A stretch of DNA of 64,000 nt from Ricordea florida (GCA_949710005.1 OX453276.1:25692346-25756345), one strand, 5' to 3'; positions 10,772 to 20,892 are shown, counted from the stretch's first letter. Notes: generated by a model from the sequence alone, not told the origin. Made by a program: numbers and translations.

Positions 10772-11896
10772 ATGGCTACAAGTTCAAGGCAGATTGGCAA
10801 CATTACTTCTGACCAGCCCATAGAGCCGTGTAATATATTAGGTCCCTATACTTGGCAAAGTAGCTTCTTGACAGGGACGGTCTACAGAAATTTAGTGGCC
10901 AGTGTGTGCATTGACTTGACTGCTTCAATCTTGACCATCATTCTAAACGCGCTGGTCATAGCAGTAGTTATAAGAAAACCGCAGCTAAGATGCAATTATA
11001 CCATTCTGTTGGCCTGTTTGGCTGGAACTGATTTGATGGTTGGTGCGGTTGTACAGCCTCTCGTAATCGCAGGAGATATCAGACGTATCGTGGGTGTAGG
11101 CCGGTGCTGTGTTTTTGATTTGACCACTCTCCTCCTTATCGGACAGCTTTGCAACTTATCACTAAATCACTTAATTTTAATCAGCATCGAGCGTTATGTA
11201 GCTATTAAATATTCTCTAAGGTATCAAGAGATTGTGACCAAACGGCGAATCATTAGTGGAATTCTTGCGGTGTGGATTGTTTCATTATTAGAGACAGCCC
11301 CTTTTATTTTTCTAAGTATAACAGGACAACGAAAGGTTTACCAAAAACCTGATAAAGCAGGTCTTATTGTTGGCTGTGCGATGCGGTCCATTATCTGCTA
11401 TACAAACGTTTACCTTTACTTTGAAACACGGCGACAGAAAAAGCGAATGAAAACAGAACAAGTTACGCAACAAGAAAGCAAAGCAATAAAGATGAACAAC
11501 AAAGCAGGAAGAACACTGACAGCTATTCTAGTAGTTTTAGTTGTTTCCTATCTTCCCACCTTTGTGATTACTATGGCATGGGAGCAAGTAAAAGAGAAAT
11601 TTGGCTTACGTGGATTTTATACCATGTGCATTTGGTGTCGTAAAACGATCGTGCTCGCGTCCCTTTTCAACCCAATTATTTTCTGCATTCGCCTGACAAA
11701 ACTTCGTAAAGCCATACTTCAAATGTTGCACCTTAGACAGAATGCAATCAGTCCTGACATTCCTCAGAGGGAATTCCTCCGTCAGCGGACAGCTGCGAAT
11801 TCGTCTTTAGGTTGTACTGATAATGAGCAAGCTTTACCGCCCTTCCCTGTCCTTCAACTCAGCATTCCAGGAACGGTACAGTGTAACCCTGGATGA
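10772..11896 (+). CDS. Class A (rhodopsin-family) G-protein-coupled receptor
   Basis: 374 residues in one exon, starting at the first ATG after the splice acceptor. Seven hydrophobic segments are visible. TM1 holds N59 (LNALVIAV). TM2 holds D87 (LAGTDLMVG). C112/C113 precede TM3, and ERY at 140-142 replaces DRY. TM4 has W168. TM6 reads SYLPTF, so the usual toggle Trp is missing. TM7 carries FNPIIF, an NPxxF form of NPxxY. The N-terminus is short with an NIT glycosylation site at N10. The third loop is rich in Lys/Gln, and a 50-residue tail follows. It is a plasma-membrane receptor, distantly like the adenosine/melanocortin-type orphan receptors expanded in cnidarians. The ligand is unknown. 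The frame is intact. Confidence 0.9.
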   Translation: MATSSRQIGNITSDQPIEPCNILGPYTWQSSFLTGTVYRNLVASVCIDLTASILTIILNALVIAVVIRKPQLRCNYTILLACLAGTDLMVGAVVQPLVIAGDIRRIVGVGRCCVFDLTTLLLIGQLCNLSLNHLILISIERYVAIKYSLRYQEIVTKRRIISGILAVWIVSLLETAPFIFLSITGQRKVYQKPDKAGLIVGCAMRSIICYTNVYLYFETRRQKKRMKTEQVTQQESKAIKMNNKAGRTLTAILVVLVVSYLPTFVITMAWEQVKEKFGLRGFYTMCIWCRKTIVLASLFNPIIFCIRLTKLRKAILQMLHLRQNAISPDIPQREFLRQRTAANSSLGCTDNEQALPPFPVLQLSIPGTVQCNPG

Positions 11897-11988
11897 GGTA
11901 TTAAAATCTGGTCAATAATACACATGCGTACTCTGTGTCCGCCTTTACACTAATGACAGTCAACTTAACTGAACATCAATGTATTTTA

Positions 11989-12283
11989 GGGACGGACCAT
12001 TAGAAAAGTGATGGGGGGGGGGGTGGGGAATTTTCAGCTTGCACGAATTTTTTTCTTTCGCTCACTGCTTGTGCAGGAATTTTTTTTCAGGTGAACCCCT
12101 CTGCACGAATTCTTTTTACTACGTGTGAAAAAGTCACAAATGGACCTTCCTTCTGCATGATTTTTTTTCTTACCTTCTTCTTTGCATGAATTTTTTTTCT
12201 TGGTATTTTCCCTTGCATGAATTTTTTTTGTTTTTTTCCCCATCCTCCCCCCCCCCCCCATCACTTTTCTAATGGTCCGTCCC
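11989..12283 (+). mobile_element. Harbinger-like MITE, copy 1
   Basis: A 295-base element with terminal inverted repeats (GGGACGGACCATTAGAAAAG at the left and its complement at the right), flanked by TTA on both sides. The interior repeats the word TGCA(T/C)GAATTTTTTT about five times. Other copies lie at 44744, 46890 and 47717. A 3-base TTA/TWA target duplication fits PIF/Harbinger (Tourist-like) elements. The antisense Lys-rich ORF through it is an artefact of the T-tracts. Confidence 0.8.
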
Positions 12284-12317
12284 TTAACCGCAATGAAGAG
12301 TTTTGTGAAAAAGTGAG

Positions 12318-12560
12318 CGGTGGTCCTCCTGTTCTGATATGGCTGGTTGCGCAGGCGGGCAAAATGGGGCGAATCCTGAGTTCTGATTGACAATGACGCT
12401 TTCTCGCCTGCTCGGGATTTCCCGCCTTGTCTGCTTAATATAATAAATCCTTTATTGGCCAAGCTTGTTCGGTCAAGATGGCTGTATATATTAGCCTCGT
12501 TCTTTTTTTGTGCAAAAAAACGAGGCCAATAGACAGCGATCTGGACCGAACAATTTTGGT
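12318..12560 (+). repeat. Interspersed repeat shared with 30245-30450
   Basis: Shares blocks AATCCTGAGTTCTGATTG, CTCGGGATTTCCCGC, TAATAAATCC and GGTCAAGATGGCT...CCTCGTTC in the same order with the reverse complement of 30245-30450. Only the outermost part carries an ORF, without domain content. Confidence 0.65.
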
Positions 12561-12867
12561 CAATAACGCAAACGTTTTATATTACGATATCACGCATTAT
12601 ATTACAATATTAAATAATTTAGGCAAGCCTAAAAGCGGAGCTCCTCACACAGACCCTCACACATTGAAAATGCTGTCGCTAAAGTTATTAAATACGCCTG
12701 GTGTACGCAACTACTTAAAGAAGATTCGATAGCTGAAATAAATCGCAAAAAAAAAACATCTAGCTCGCGACTCAACGGAAGAACCATTACCTGGTCAGCA
12801 AAATTATAATAGTTTTAAAGCGACACCAAAAGCAGCTTGGCAGCTCTTTAACAAATGAAAAATAGAC

Positions 12868-12973
12868 ACTCAACTTTATGCTTTTGTCCCTCCAAAAATG
12901 CTTGAAAACTTGTAGGAAGAACTCAGCTTTATGCTTATGTCCCTCCAAAAACGCTTGAAAACTTGTAGGAAGA
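12868..12973. repeat. 53-bp tandem duplication
   Basis: Two units beginning ACTCA(A/G)CTTTATGCTT and ending TTGTAGGAAGA, with a few substitutions. Confidence 0.85.
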
Positions 12974-13160
12974 AAATTTTTCCTCCAAAAGCGCTATGAA
13001 TAATCCGTTTCTTCAGCAAAACATTGTAGACTGCTGTAGACTGCTGGCTGTAGGTTGTGTAGCCGCGGCAAGCCGCGAAAAGCGCGCGAAAAACAAAGCC
13101 TCGTTTCGGTTTAAGACCTTCTAAATATCCCGGATGACATGGCCGCCATGTTGGGGCAAC

Positions 13161-13182
13161 GTCGTCGTCGTCGTCGTCGTCG
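13161..13182. repeat. (GTC)n microsatellite
   Basis: Seven GTC triplets in a GC-richer stretch. Confidence 0.85.
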
Positions 13183-13822
13183 CTAGGCGCACGCGCCCGC
13201 GAGCCATGCCGCTAGCCACGATGACCATGAAAACTCAAACGCATGGTTTTCTCAATTTCTATCCTCACACGGTAGTTATGGGGCTCCGCTCTGCGGCTCT
13301 TCGAGCCGCTGTGGAGCTCCGCTATAGATTCCTATGAGACAGTGAAGTTTATGATTTTTGTGCCAGTTCCCACGCTGCAGAAGCCACTTTGTCATCGTGT
13401 TTCGAGTCCGTGTGATAGTAAGCAATGGCACGTGATCGTACAATCATTATGAAAGAGCTACACGTGAGTTGAAAAGCAGAACAAGCATGGTACACGTGAC
13501 AAAAAGTACTCGACTCTCTTTTTACCACTAACAACCGCGAACGCGTGTTAGCGGAAACCGGCTTAATATCGATTTCAATACGATTGTCGACAGTCACTAG
13601 ATGAACACGTTTTCAAAGGGTTTTCGACGTTTTGGAAAAGGGTCTAGTGCATGCTTCGTGCATTTCCTTATTATGCACCCAGACCAGACTCAATTACCTC
13701 AGAGATTAAATTTAAATCTTAACTACAATGACTTTTCAATCAAGTCAATGTTAGAAATTGAAAGACGTGGTGCATTATGACTTGGCTACTTAATTTTTAT
13801 TGTTGTAACAATTCCGATAGTT

Positions 13823-13904
13823 ACAAGTCAAGTAATATATACTAACAAGGAGTGACACCACTTATACAAGTCAAGTAATACTAACAAGGAGTGACACCAC
13901 TTAT
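13823..13904. repeat. Tandem duplication of 43/39 bp
   Basis: Two units beginning ACAAGTCAAGTAAT and ending GAGTGACACCACTTAT. The second lacks four bases (TATA). A third partial start follows. Confidence 0.85.
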
Positions 13905-14293
13905 ACAAGTACTAATACTACTGAAAAAAGATGAGTGTACTAACCACTAACCATTACATTACTGCTAAAGACAAAACTAAAACGGTGCACCGCTAACAGA
14001 TTCACTTTTACTACTAACACTAAAAATAGGGAAGGCAAACGTACGTAAAAAAGACGCATAATACATATCTTTATTATATCCACAACCCCTGGATATTAGC
14101 AAACGCGCGCTCTGATTGGTTCCCTACTCACAGGCCATCAGCTCATATCCCATTAGTACGGAAAACGGCCATCATGGAGGGAATCATTTCTTGAATAAGA
14201 CGAGGAGAAATTTAAGTCTTGCTTTAAAAAAATATACCGAAAAATACTTCAGAAGCAAATAAATATGGGATGAAATTATTCGGCGGTAAGTGA

Positions 14294-15872
14294 GCAAACT
14301 ATAGCCAAATAACTAGAAGAGCTACAATTAATTGTTCTGACTATGGTGGGTTAAATCTCACTGATTTAGAGACTTCAATTAAGTCTCTTAGATTAGCATG
14401 GATTTCAAAAATGTTTAATCCCGAACAGTCTCCATGGAAAAGCTATCTTAGACATTCGCTCAAACCTTATCGAGGTTTTTTCTTTTTTCACTGCAACTAT
14501 AATATTAATGACTATCATATTAATTCGATTTTTTATTTAGAAATGCTGCAGTGGTGGTCTGAATTCCGCTCAAATGTTTCAACTGATTCTAAAGCTTTTG
14601 ACTCCATAATTTGGAATAATTGTAATATAAAGATAGACGGCAAACCGATTTGTTATCATAACTATATGAATGCTGGGGTAATTTTTATCAGCGACTTAAT
14701 GTACTCTCGAAACAATGTTGAATCTTTTAACATAGCAAAGATCAAGGGATTAATAGGCTCAAATTACTTGACGTGGTCTGCTGTTCGTTTCTCTGTGCCA
14801 AAGCATTTAAGGAATCTCATCGTCGATAGAAACGTTTTAAATACACTCGAGTTAAAATGTGGTAACAAAGATTTTGATCCTCTCTCGAGCAAGAGTAGAA
14901 ATTTTTATGCTTTACTCATTCAAGAAAAAACTAAACATTCAAGAGGGTTCTCTAAACTAATGTCAGATTTTAACCTAAGTGAAGACGATACTCGAAAAGC
15001 GTTTGTACTGGCAAAATCAGTTGCTCTTGAAACATTTGTACAATGTTTTCAGTTCAAAATTTTAAACGATATTTTGTTTTTGAATACCCGATTAGCAAAA
15101 TTCGGAAGGATTCAAAGCGATCTTTGTACGTTTTGTCAAACCTCTCGAGAAACAGTAGAACATTTCTTCTATAGATGCTCCTTCTCAACAGAATTTTGGA
15201 CTAAATTTGAAAACTTTTGGTTTACAGTAACCAGTGAGCAAATAAAACTGGAATATATTAACATTATATTTGGAATATTAGATCAAAGATCTAACTTGCT
15301 CAAATACTTTAACATCTTAGGTAAAATTTATTTATGGAATTGTCGCAAAAATAAACAAATCCCTCTCTTTTTGCCTTTCGAGGATGTGGTCAAGAGAAAA
15401 TATGAAATTGAAAAGTTTATAGCCTCTCCAAGCATTTTAAGCTTAAAACATTTTCAGGCAAAATGGAGCCTAGTTTTGAATAACAATCCAATTTTTCTTG
15501 TAAAGGAGTAAGTGCTGCTTGTAAATGATGTGAATTTATATGTACATTCATGATCTCCCATGTTCATTCAAATAATTGTATTGTAATTTTATATGAAGTA
15601 TCTTGTTAACACAAAAAATAATTGTGTAAATAGAGTACAAGGTAGAGCAAGATTTGTATTATCAGTTGTGTAGGCAGAACATCTGTAGTAGTTGTTATGT
15701 GTAATCGTAGTGTTAGTAGTAATCGTAGTGTAAGTAATGGTTGTATTGTAAGTAATGTCAGTAGTGGCGTAAGTGATATTAGTATTGTAAGTAATAACTG
15801 TCTTGTCACTTGACTTTGTATAAATCCATTGTTTCATGTAATAAAGATAAGAGTTACCGCAAAAAAAAAAAA
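14294..15872 (+). mobile_element. 5'-truncated LINE 3' end (L1/Tx1-like ORF2 C-terminus)
   Basis: The frame is open from 14294 to the stop at 15511. It begins mid-protein with DYGGLNLTDLETSIKSLRLAW, the post-RT region of L1/Tx1-like ORF2. It includes a zinc-knuckle-like LCTFCQTSRETVEHFFYRC. A 3' UTR follows, with GTA/TGTAAG-type repeats at 15660-15800, AATAAAG near 15840 and a run of 13 A at 15860-15872. Truncation at the 5' end and a poly(A) end are the normal signs of target-primed reverse transcription. The frame is uninterrupted, so the insertion is young. Confidence 0.85.
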
Positions 15873-15949
15873 ACTATAACTAACTCGGCGTTACGCCCCT
15901 CGTTGGCTATTACCTCATGTACGACTCGATTTCGCGAAATAATTGTTAA

Positions 15950-16027
15950 TACATACATACATACATACATACATACATACATACATACATACATACATAC
16001 ACACACACATACATATATATATATATC
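15950..16027. repeat. (ATAC)n / (AC)n / (TA)n compound microsatellite
   Basis: About thirteen ATAC units, then AC and TA dinucleotides. Confidence 0.95.
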
Positions 16028-16142
16028 TTGCATGTGTACAGAAGGTTCACCAAACGAAGAGCTCTCAGTAGAAGGATCCAAAGAAGGATGCAACGTTCTT
16101 TCGAGAAATTGTAGCTAAGTATACTTTGGATAATCGAAAGAA

Positions 16143-16930
16143 ACCAACTTCTAAAAAGTCCAACAACTTTATAACGTTTCGGCCATTCGGCCTTCCTCAG
16201 ATAAACAGATAAAAAATTAAAAGCTAAAAATGAAATCTAAGACCTGGAAGACGCCTATAAAGGAAAATAACAAAAGCTAAACAGTGATATATCCATGACA
16301 ATAAAATTTAAAAATTAAAAGTATAAAGTCGTTAATTAGGCTTTAAAAAGTTACATCAAGGCGATAGAGGTTGCATACCTAGGTACGGAAAAATCGGCTA
16401 ATTAAGGTGAGAAATAGCGATACGACAATAATTCAATTGTTATAGCAAATACGTATCGGGGTATAATTGAAATGTAACGCCAGTTCGCAGGTTGTTTTGT
16501 AAGCATAGACGATTCATGGTTTCGAAATCTGACCTTAAATTTGGTGGATGTGGAGCCCACATATTGAAGATTACCTTAATTACACGTAGCTAGACAGATA
16601 GCGTTAAGAGGTCATACTTCTTTCCACATTTGTAACACCCCGCAACACAATACCATTTAGCGGTCTTGATTTGGAAGCTTAAGGTGCCAGGATGTCTTTG
16701 AGATTCTTAGTTTGGCGATAAGCTGGAAAGACAGATGCAGATGGGACAATTTCTTGAAGATGGGGGGATGAGCTGAGTAAATGAACATGCTTTTTAATAA
16801 TCTTACCAATATCAGGAAATAAAGGTTTAGAGTCAAGCAATAAAGGAAACACCTTTTTGCTTTTCTTAACTCTATCCTTCAGAAGTTCGGATCTTTCAAT
16901 TTGCAAGGTCCTGTCAAATTGCTTGTCCAC
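16143..16930 (-). pseudogene. Penelope-like element remnant, minus strand
   Basis: Minus-strand translations match the plus-strand PLE at 18-20 kb. 16679-16960 carries the RT tail (HVHLLSSSPHLQEIVPSASVF...RQTKNLKDILAP). About 16500-16575 carries the GIY-YIG half (GNLQYVGSTSTKFKVRFRNH). About 16440-16500 matches the KTCE(L/V)A(L/V)HFN segment. Stops and shifts separate the parts. The 3' end carries a hammerhead motif at 16168-16205. The 5' side runs into the 42-bp repeat array. Confidence 0.8.
16168..16205 (-). ncRNA. Hammerhead-ribozyme-like motif
   Basis: The minus strand reads TTTAT - CTGAGGA - AGGCCGAATGGCC - GAAA - CGTT - ATAAA. The conserved CUGANGA and GAAA boxes are intact. Stem II is GGCC/GGCC with a GAAT loop. 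Stem I is TTTAT/ATAAA. The minimal ACGU stem III leaves a GUU cleavage triplet. Hammerheads of this reduced type are known in Penelope-like elements, where they are thought to act as dimers. Activity is inferred from pairing only. Confidence 0.65.
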
Positions 16931-16932
16931 CA

Positions 16933-17226
16933 AAACTCTATTATATTTTTGATGCTTCAAGTAACCCTTATATCAAACTCCATTATATTTTTGATGCTTC
17001 AAGTAACCCTTATTTTAAACTCCATTATATTTTTGATGCTTCAAGTAACCCTTATATCAAACTCCATTATATTTTTGATGCTTCAAGTAACCCTTATTTT
17101 AAACTCCATTATATTTTTGATGCTTCAAGTAACCCTTATTTTAAACTCCATTATATTTTTGATGCTTCAAGTAACCCTTATATTAAACTCCATTATATTT
17201 TTGATGCTTCAAGTAACCCTTATATT
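16933..17226. repeat. 42-bp minisatellite, seven units, made from PLE coding sequence
   Basis: Seven consecutive 42-base units beginning AAACTC(C/T)ATTATATTTTTG, with a two-base alternation (ATC/TTT/ATT) at the junctions. On the minus strand each unit reads YKGYLKHQKYNGV plus a stop. This corresponds to the EYKGYLVNQGYPTKLV segment of the PLE at 19530-19570, so the array is an amplified slice of a PLE gene. The plus-strand hydrophobic ORF is a by-product. Confidence 0.9.
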
Positions 17227-17240
17227 CGGGGCATAACTTG

Positions 17241-17591
17241 GCGAATGTAAACAGTTAAAAAAAGTGAGGCGGACGGACAACTTCTGACGTTAAATAGAGG
17301 ATATTACACGGTGGCGCGAAGATATGAATTTTATTTTCGAGTTGCGCGAGTGAGTAAAATATTGTTTTTGCCACTGTTCTTTTTATTATATAGACAAAAA
17401 GACATTATTACCGAAATTACGTCATCGATAAACGCACGTGTGAGATTATGGAAAATAAACCACTCGGGTCCCGGATGTAGTTTTTATGAATTTTACGAGT
17501 GGTATATTTTCCAGTAAAACACTCGTGTCTATATAATAAAAATGTTTAACTCTCTTTAACGTCAGAAGTTGTCCGTCCTCACAACATTCGC
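17241..17591. repeat. TIR/foldback element
   Basis: Outer inverted repeats: GCGAATGT, then GGACGGACAACTTCTGACGT at the left. AACGTCAGAAGTTGTCCGTC, then ACATTCGC lies at the right. A second nested hairpin inside pairs GGAAAATAAACCACTCG (17449) with CGAGTGGTATATTTTCC (17496). No coding capacity. Confidence 0.75.
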
Positions 17592-17682
17592 CCATGCAGT
17601 GAGGTTTGGACTTTGAATCGTTACTGATCCTCATGAGGCGGTCACACCTTTGTTGGCCTGAGGGTTAGTTCTACTAACAATT

Positions 17683-17703
17683 TTTAATATATATATATAT
17701 ATA
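17683..17703. repeat. (TA)n tract at the 5' edge of the PLE
   Basis: A short AT dinucleotide run directly before the first PLE-like codons. A longer one lies at 21012-21050 beyond its 3' end. Confidence 0.8.
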
Positions 17704-18478
17704 CGAACGAACGTCAAGGGAACTTTGCGTTGCTGTCTTACTAGCCTCGCGGAACAAAGTCGATTGTCTACAACGAGAGCTCCAATCCTGTAGGGAACAA
17801 ATCTTTTCATCCATTAATTCTGGCTCTGCGAACTATATCTGGAATGGTCTGAACACGGAAAATTTCAACCTACTTCGCATTTTGAAAGAACGCGAGCAAA
17901 GAAAGTTGTTAAAAACAATTCCGTTAGATCAGGAATTACTTTCATCCAGTAACACCATAGATCTACCCACTATAACTGCCACACAAAACCGTCGTTTCCA
18001 CGGGTTACACAGGCTACTGAGGAAACGAAAACTTTTTCGTCGAAAGCGCCGGAGGCCTGTTACAACGACTGCTAACGAATCACATCAGTTGGATCCCATC
18101 AACCTTTCAAGCCAGTCCATCAATCATGACCAAACCAATCTACTCAAGAAAGGACCATCTTTCTGCCCCATGCCAAAAGATGTTGATTGGCAGCGTGTAT
18201 ATGATGATTTGGAAGCTTTTGAAGCCCGCTTGCGGACAGCAGTATTTTTCATTGAAGGCAATCCTGAGGATAGCCAAGAACCACCTAGTCACCTTCCTCA
18301 AGTTCCAAAGGAAAAGAAATGGAAGCCACCGCCATCAAGGTATCCAGAACTTGAACTTTTTCTATCTAGTGTTAGGCGTGATTTGATAAACCCTCGTAAC
18401 ATTAAATCAGCTAGAGATAATTTAACCAAAGGGGAACGGGTAGCGTTAAAGCAATTTAGAAATTCGGATACAAGATAA
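17704..18478 (+). CDS. PLE N-terminal part of the RT polyprotein (frameshifted)
   Basis: Open from about 17704 with no obvious ATG. The frame reads through IFSSINSGSANYIWNGLNTE at about 17800 and a basic, leucine-rich segment (FHGLHRLLRKRKLFRRKRRR). It then reaches FCPMPKDVDWQRVYDDLEAFE and PPPSRYPELELFLSSVRRD, typical of the region before the PLE RT fingers. It ends at a TAA after FRNSDTR. The adjoining +1 frame (IQDKGSRFVLIDKGEYEDKM from 18468) is the natural continuation, so a small indel broke the gene here. Confidence 0.8.
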
Positions 18479-20339
18479 GGGTTCTCGTTTCGTCTTAATT
18501 GATAAAGGGGAATACGAAGATAAAATGTTTGGCCAGCTTCATAACCAACTCCATTATAAATCCTTACAGGAAGATCCTACATATAGGCATTTAGCTGTAG
18601 TTGAGAGTTGGTGCAACAAATGGGTCAGAAAAGGTGAAATTTCAGACCAATTAGCTAATTGGATAATTAACAAAAAAGCCAAACCAGGGGTCGCCTTCGG
18701 TAATACTAAAACCCACAAAGCAGGGAACCCACTCAGGCTTATCACATCGTGTTGTGGTACGGCTATAGAAAATCTTTCAGCCTTCAGTGAATTTTACTTG
18801 CAACCGTTGGCTCGTAAGTTGCCATCTTTCATCAAGGATACGACCGATTTACTTAACAGAATTGAGGATCTTAATAGGAGTGGCCCTTTCCCCGAAGGCA
18901 CCCTTTTAGTTTCTTGGGATGTTGTGTCAATGTTCCCTAACATAGATAATCAACTCGGTCTTACTGCAGTCAAGAAGGCACTGAATGCTAGAGAAAACCA
19001 GCTTCCATCCACTAATTGCATTTTAGAAGCAGTAGAAATTTGTTTGAAGAGCAATCACTCGGTTTTTAAGGAAAACGTTTTCCTACAAATTCATGGCACA
19101 GCCATGGGCCCAAAGAACGCCTGTAGTTACGCGGATCTTGCCATGGGGGAAATAGATTATCAAGCTAAATTTTCTGGCCCCATAAAGCCGGCCTTATGGT
19201 GGCGATACCGTGACGATGTTTTTGATCTCTGGCAACAAGGCCTTCCTGCACTGCATGAGTTTACTGACTTTATAAATTCTCTATATCCTACCATTAAATT
19301 TGAATTAGTTTTTTCTGAATGCGAGCTTCACGTGCTAGATTTAACTCTACATCTCATCGGGGGTTTTATTCAGACATACGTTTATTCAAAGCCAACTGAT
19401 AGCCACTTGTATCTTCCACCATCAAGTGCTCACCCCAAACACGTTTTCAAGGCTATCCCTTATGGCGTAGCAACTAGGTTACAGAGAAACTGCTCTGAAC
19501 AAGTATTTCTTGCCGAGAGAACAACTGAATACAAGGGTTATCTAGTCAATCAGGGTTATCCCACAAAACTAGTGGAAGATCAATTTTCTAAAGCCTTAAC
19601 TACATCTAGAACTGACTTACTTAGAACTCGTGCCAAAGCTGAGAAGAAATTGTTTCCATTTGTAACAACATTTAATCCAAATTTACCTGATGTTGGTCGC
19701 ATCATCAGAAAACACCTAGGTATTTTGGAATCCAACCCCAAATTAAAAGAATTTTTCCCGCCAAATTCCATCATAGCCTCTTTTCGAAGATCTAAAAACC
19801 TTAAGGATTTGTTAGCGCCATCTCGTTATGGCTCTAACATTGAAGTTGAAGAGGCTGTTGAGGTTAGGGGTTGCTTTAAATGCAAAAGAACAAGATGTGA
19901 TCTCTGTTGCAATTACTTTGTCGAATCAAATTCTTTCCAAAGTTTTCAAACAGGCAAGAGCTATAAGATACGATCGAAACTTTCTTGTGATTCAAAAAAT
20001 GTCATTTATTTGGCTTCGTGTAAGAAATGTAACTTACAATACATTGGTTCTACAACAACAGATTTTAGAGTTAGATTTCGCAACCACAAGTCTGCCATGC
20101 TGACCAAGAAAAAGACTTGTGAGGTAGCCGTTCATTTCAACAGAACACCGCACGACTTAAACGACTTTTCTTTCCAGTGTATTGATCAAGTGCAGATAAA
20201 TGCAAACAATACAAGTAACATCGAAAAGCTTTTAATCACTAAAGAGGCATATTGGAGTGCACAGTTGTTCTCTTTGGCACCTTTTGGCTTGAATAAACGT
20301 CAGGAATTCCACTCGAAAAAAAGAATAAACTACAACTAG
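18468..20339 (+). CDS. PLE reverse transcriptase plus GIY-YIG endonuclease
   Basis: The frame runs from IQDKGSRFVLIDKG (18468) to TAG at 20339. An internal ATG at 18525 would give 604 residues, but the true protein begins upstream in the other frame. RT motifs: GNTKTHKAGNPLR, SWDVVSMFPNID, HGTAMGPKNACSYADLAMG, and the catalytic YRDD (Asp-Asp at 19212-19217), a change from the more usual YxDD spelling YVDD/YIDD. The thumb region ends at RRSKNLKDLLAPSRYG. A Cys-rich CFKCKRTRCDLCC motif follows. Then comes the endonuclease with VIYLASCKKCNLQYIGST and RVRFRNH (about 20000-20100). Confidence 0.9.
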   Translation: MQDKGSRFVLIDKGEYEDKMFGQLHNQLHYKSLQEDPTYRHLAVVESWCNKWVRKGEISDQLANWIINKKAKPGVAFGNTKTHKAGNPLRLITSCCGTAIENLSAFSEFYLQPLARKLPSFIKDTTDLLNRIEDLNRSGPFPEGTLLVSWDVVSMFPNIDNQLGLTAVKKALNARENQLPSTNCILEAVEICLKSNHSVFKENVFLQIHGTAMGPKNACSYADLAMGEIDYQAKFSGPIKPALWWRYRDDVFDLWQQGLPALHEFTDFINSLYPTIKFELVFSECELHVLDLTLHLIGGFIQTYVYSKPTDSHLYLPPSSAHPKHVFKAIPYGVATRLQRNCSEQVFLAERTTEYKGYLVNQGYPTKLVEDQFSKALTTSRTDLLRTRAKAEKKLFPFVTTFNPNLPDVGRIIRKHLGILESNPKLKEFFPPNSIIASFRRSKNLKDLLAPSRYGSNIEVEEAVEVRGCFKCKRTRCDLCCNYFVESNSFQSFQTGKSYKIRSKLSCDSKNVIYLASCKKCNLQYIGSTTTDFRVRFRNHKSAMLTKKKTCEVAVHFNRTPHDLNDFSFQCIDQVQINANNTSNIEKLLITKEAYWSAQLFSLAPFGLNKRQEFHSKKRINYN

Positions 20340-20892
20340 CGTAAAAATAACTTGCTAATTTGGCGGTTATCTTAGTTCAGGTGTTCAAAGGCCCTGACCT
20401 TGGATCTTGTTAGCTTTGTTAGTGCAAGGTTTTCTCAGGGGCCCCCATCGGGGAATTTATTACATTATTGTTGTTTAAGGGCTCTGTTCAGGGCGCCTGT
20501 TGTGCCTTGCCGCGGCATAGTTTCAAGGGCTTTGTTTGGGGATTTTATTACAAGTTCTTCCTAGGACGGCCTTTTATGAATATTGAATATTTTACACGCG
20601 GGTCCCTTCCCACTTTCGGCTGACTTGACGAATCATGTTATAGTTTTTTAAAATTAATCTTATTTGTATTATATCCGATTATTTATTCATGTTTGGTTTG
20701 CGTTTCTTGAGTTTTGTATCGCATTGTCATAGTTTCTCGCTTAGTAATCACCGATTGTTTATCATTGGTTAATTTTTTCATTTTCATGTGTCACCACGCC
20801 CTGTTATGTAATCATCTTTGTAATATTATGTCATCTTTTATACTGTAAACCTATTTAAGGATATTGTAATTTCTTATTCACTTGCACTGCAA
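20340..20892 (+). other. PLE 3' untranslated region
   Basis: Non-coding DNA between the PLE stop codon and the hammerhead-like core. No ORF or internal repeat was seen. Confidence 0.6.

Larger units (their letters stand above)
12561..14293. other. Intergenic with short local duplications
   Basis: No gene. A tandem pair of 53-base units lies at 12868-12973, a GTC triplet run at 13161-13182, and a pair of roughly 40-base units at 13823-13904. A stretch near 14090-14200 resembles the GCGCTCTGATTGGTT repeats seen at 1420. Confidence 0.5.

Noticed and set aside
12034..12462. Lys-rich minus-strand ORF of 142 aa (also 46860-47156 and 47677-47939)
   Set aside because: Produced by the poly-T sub-repeats of the MITE read in antisense. 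Composition is low-complexity and it follows the repeat copies.
12478..12732. 84-aa plus-strand ORF
   Set aside because: Its first half lies in the interspersed repeat shared with 30245-30450. No domain and no splice context.
15589..15837. Thr/Tyr-rich minus-strand ORFs
   Set aside because: Antisense of GTA-type repeats in the LINE 3' UTR.
16901..17236. Hydrophobic 111-aa repeat protein on the plus strand
   Set aside because: A by-product of the 42-bp minisatellite. The meaningful reading is the PLE-derived minus strand.
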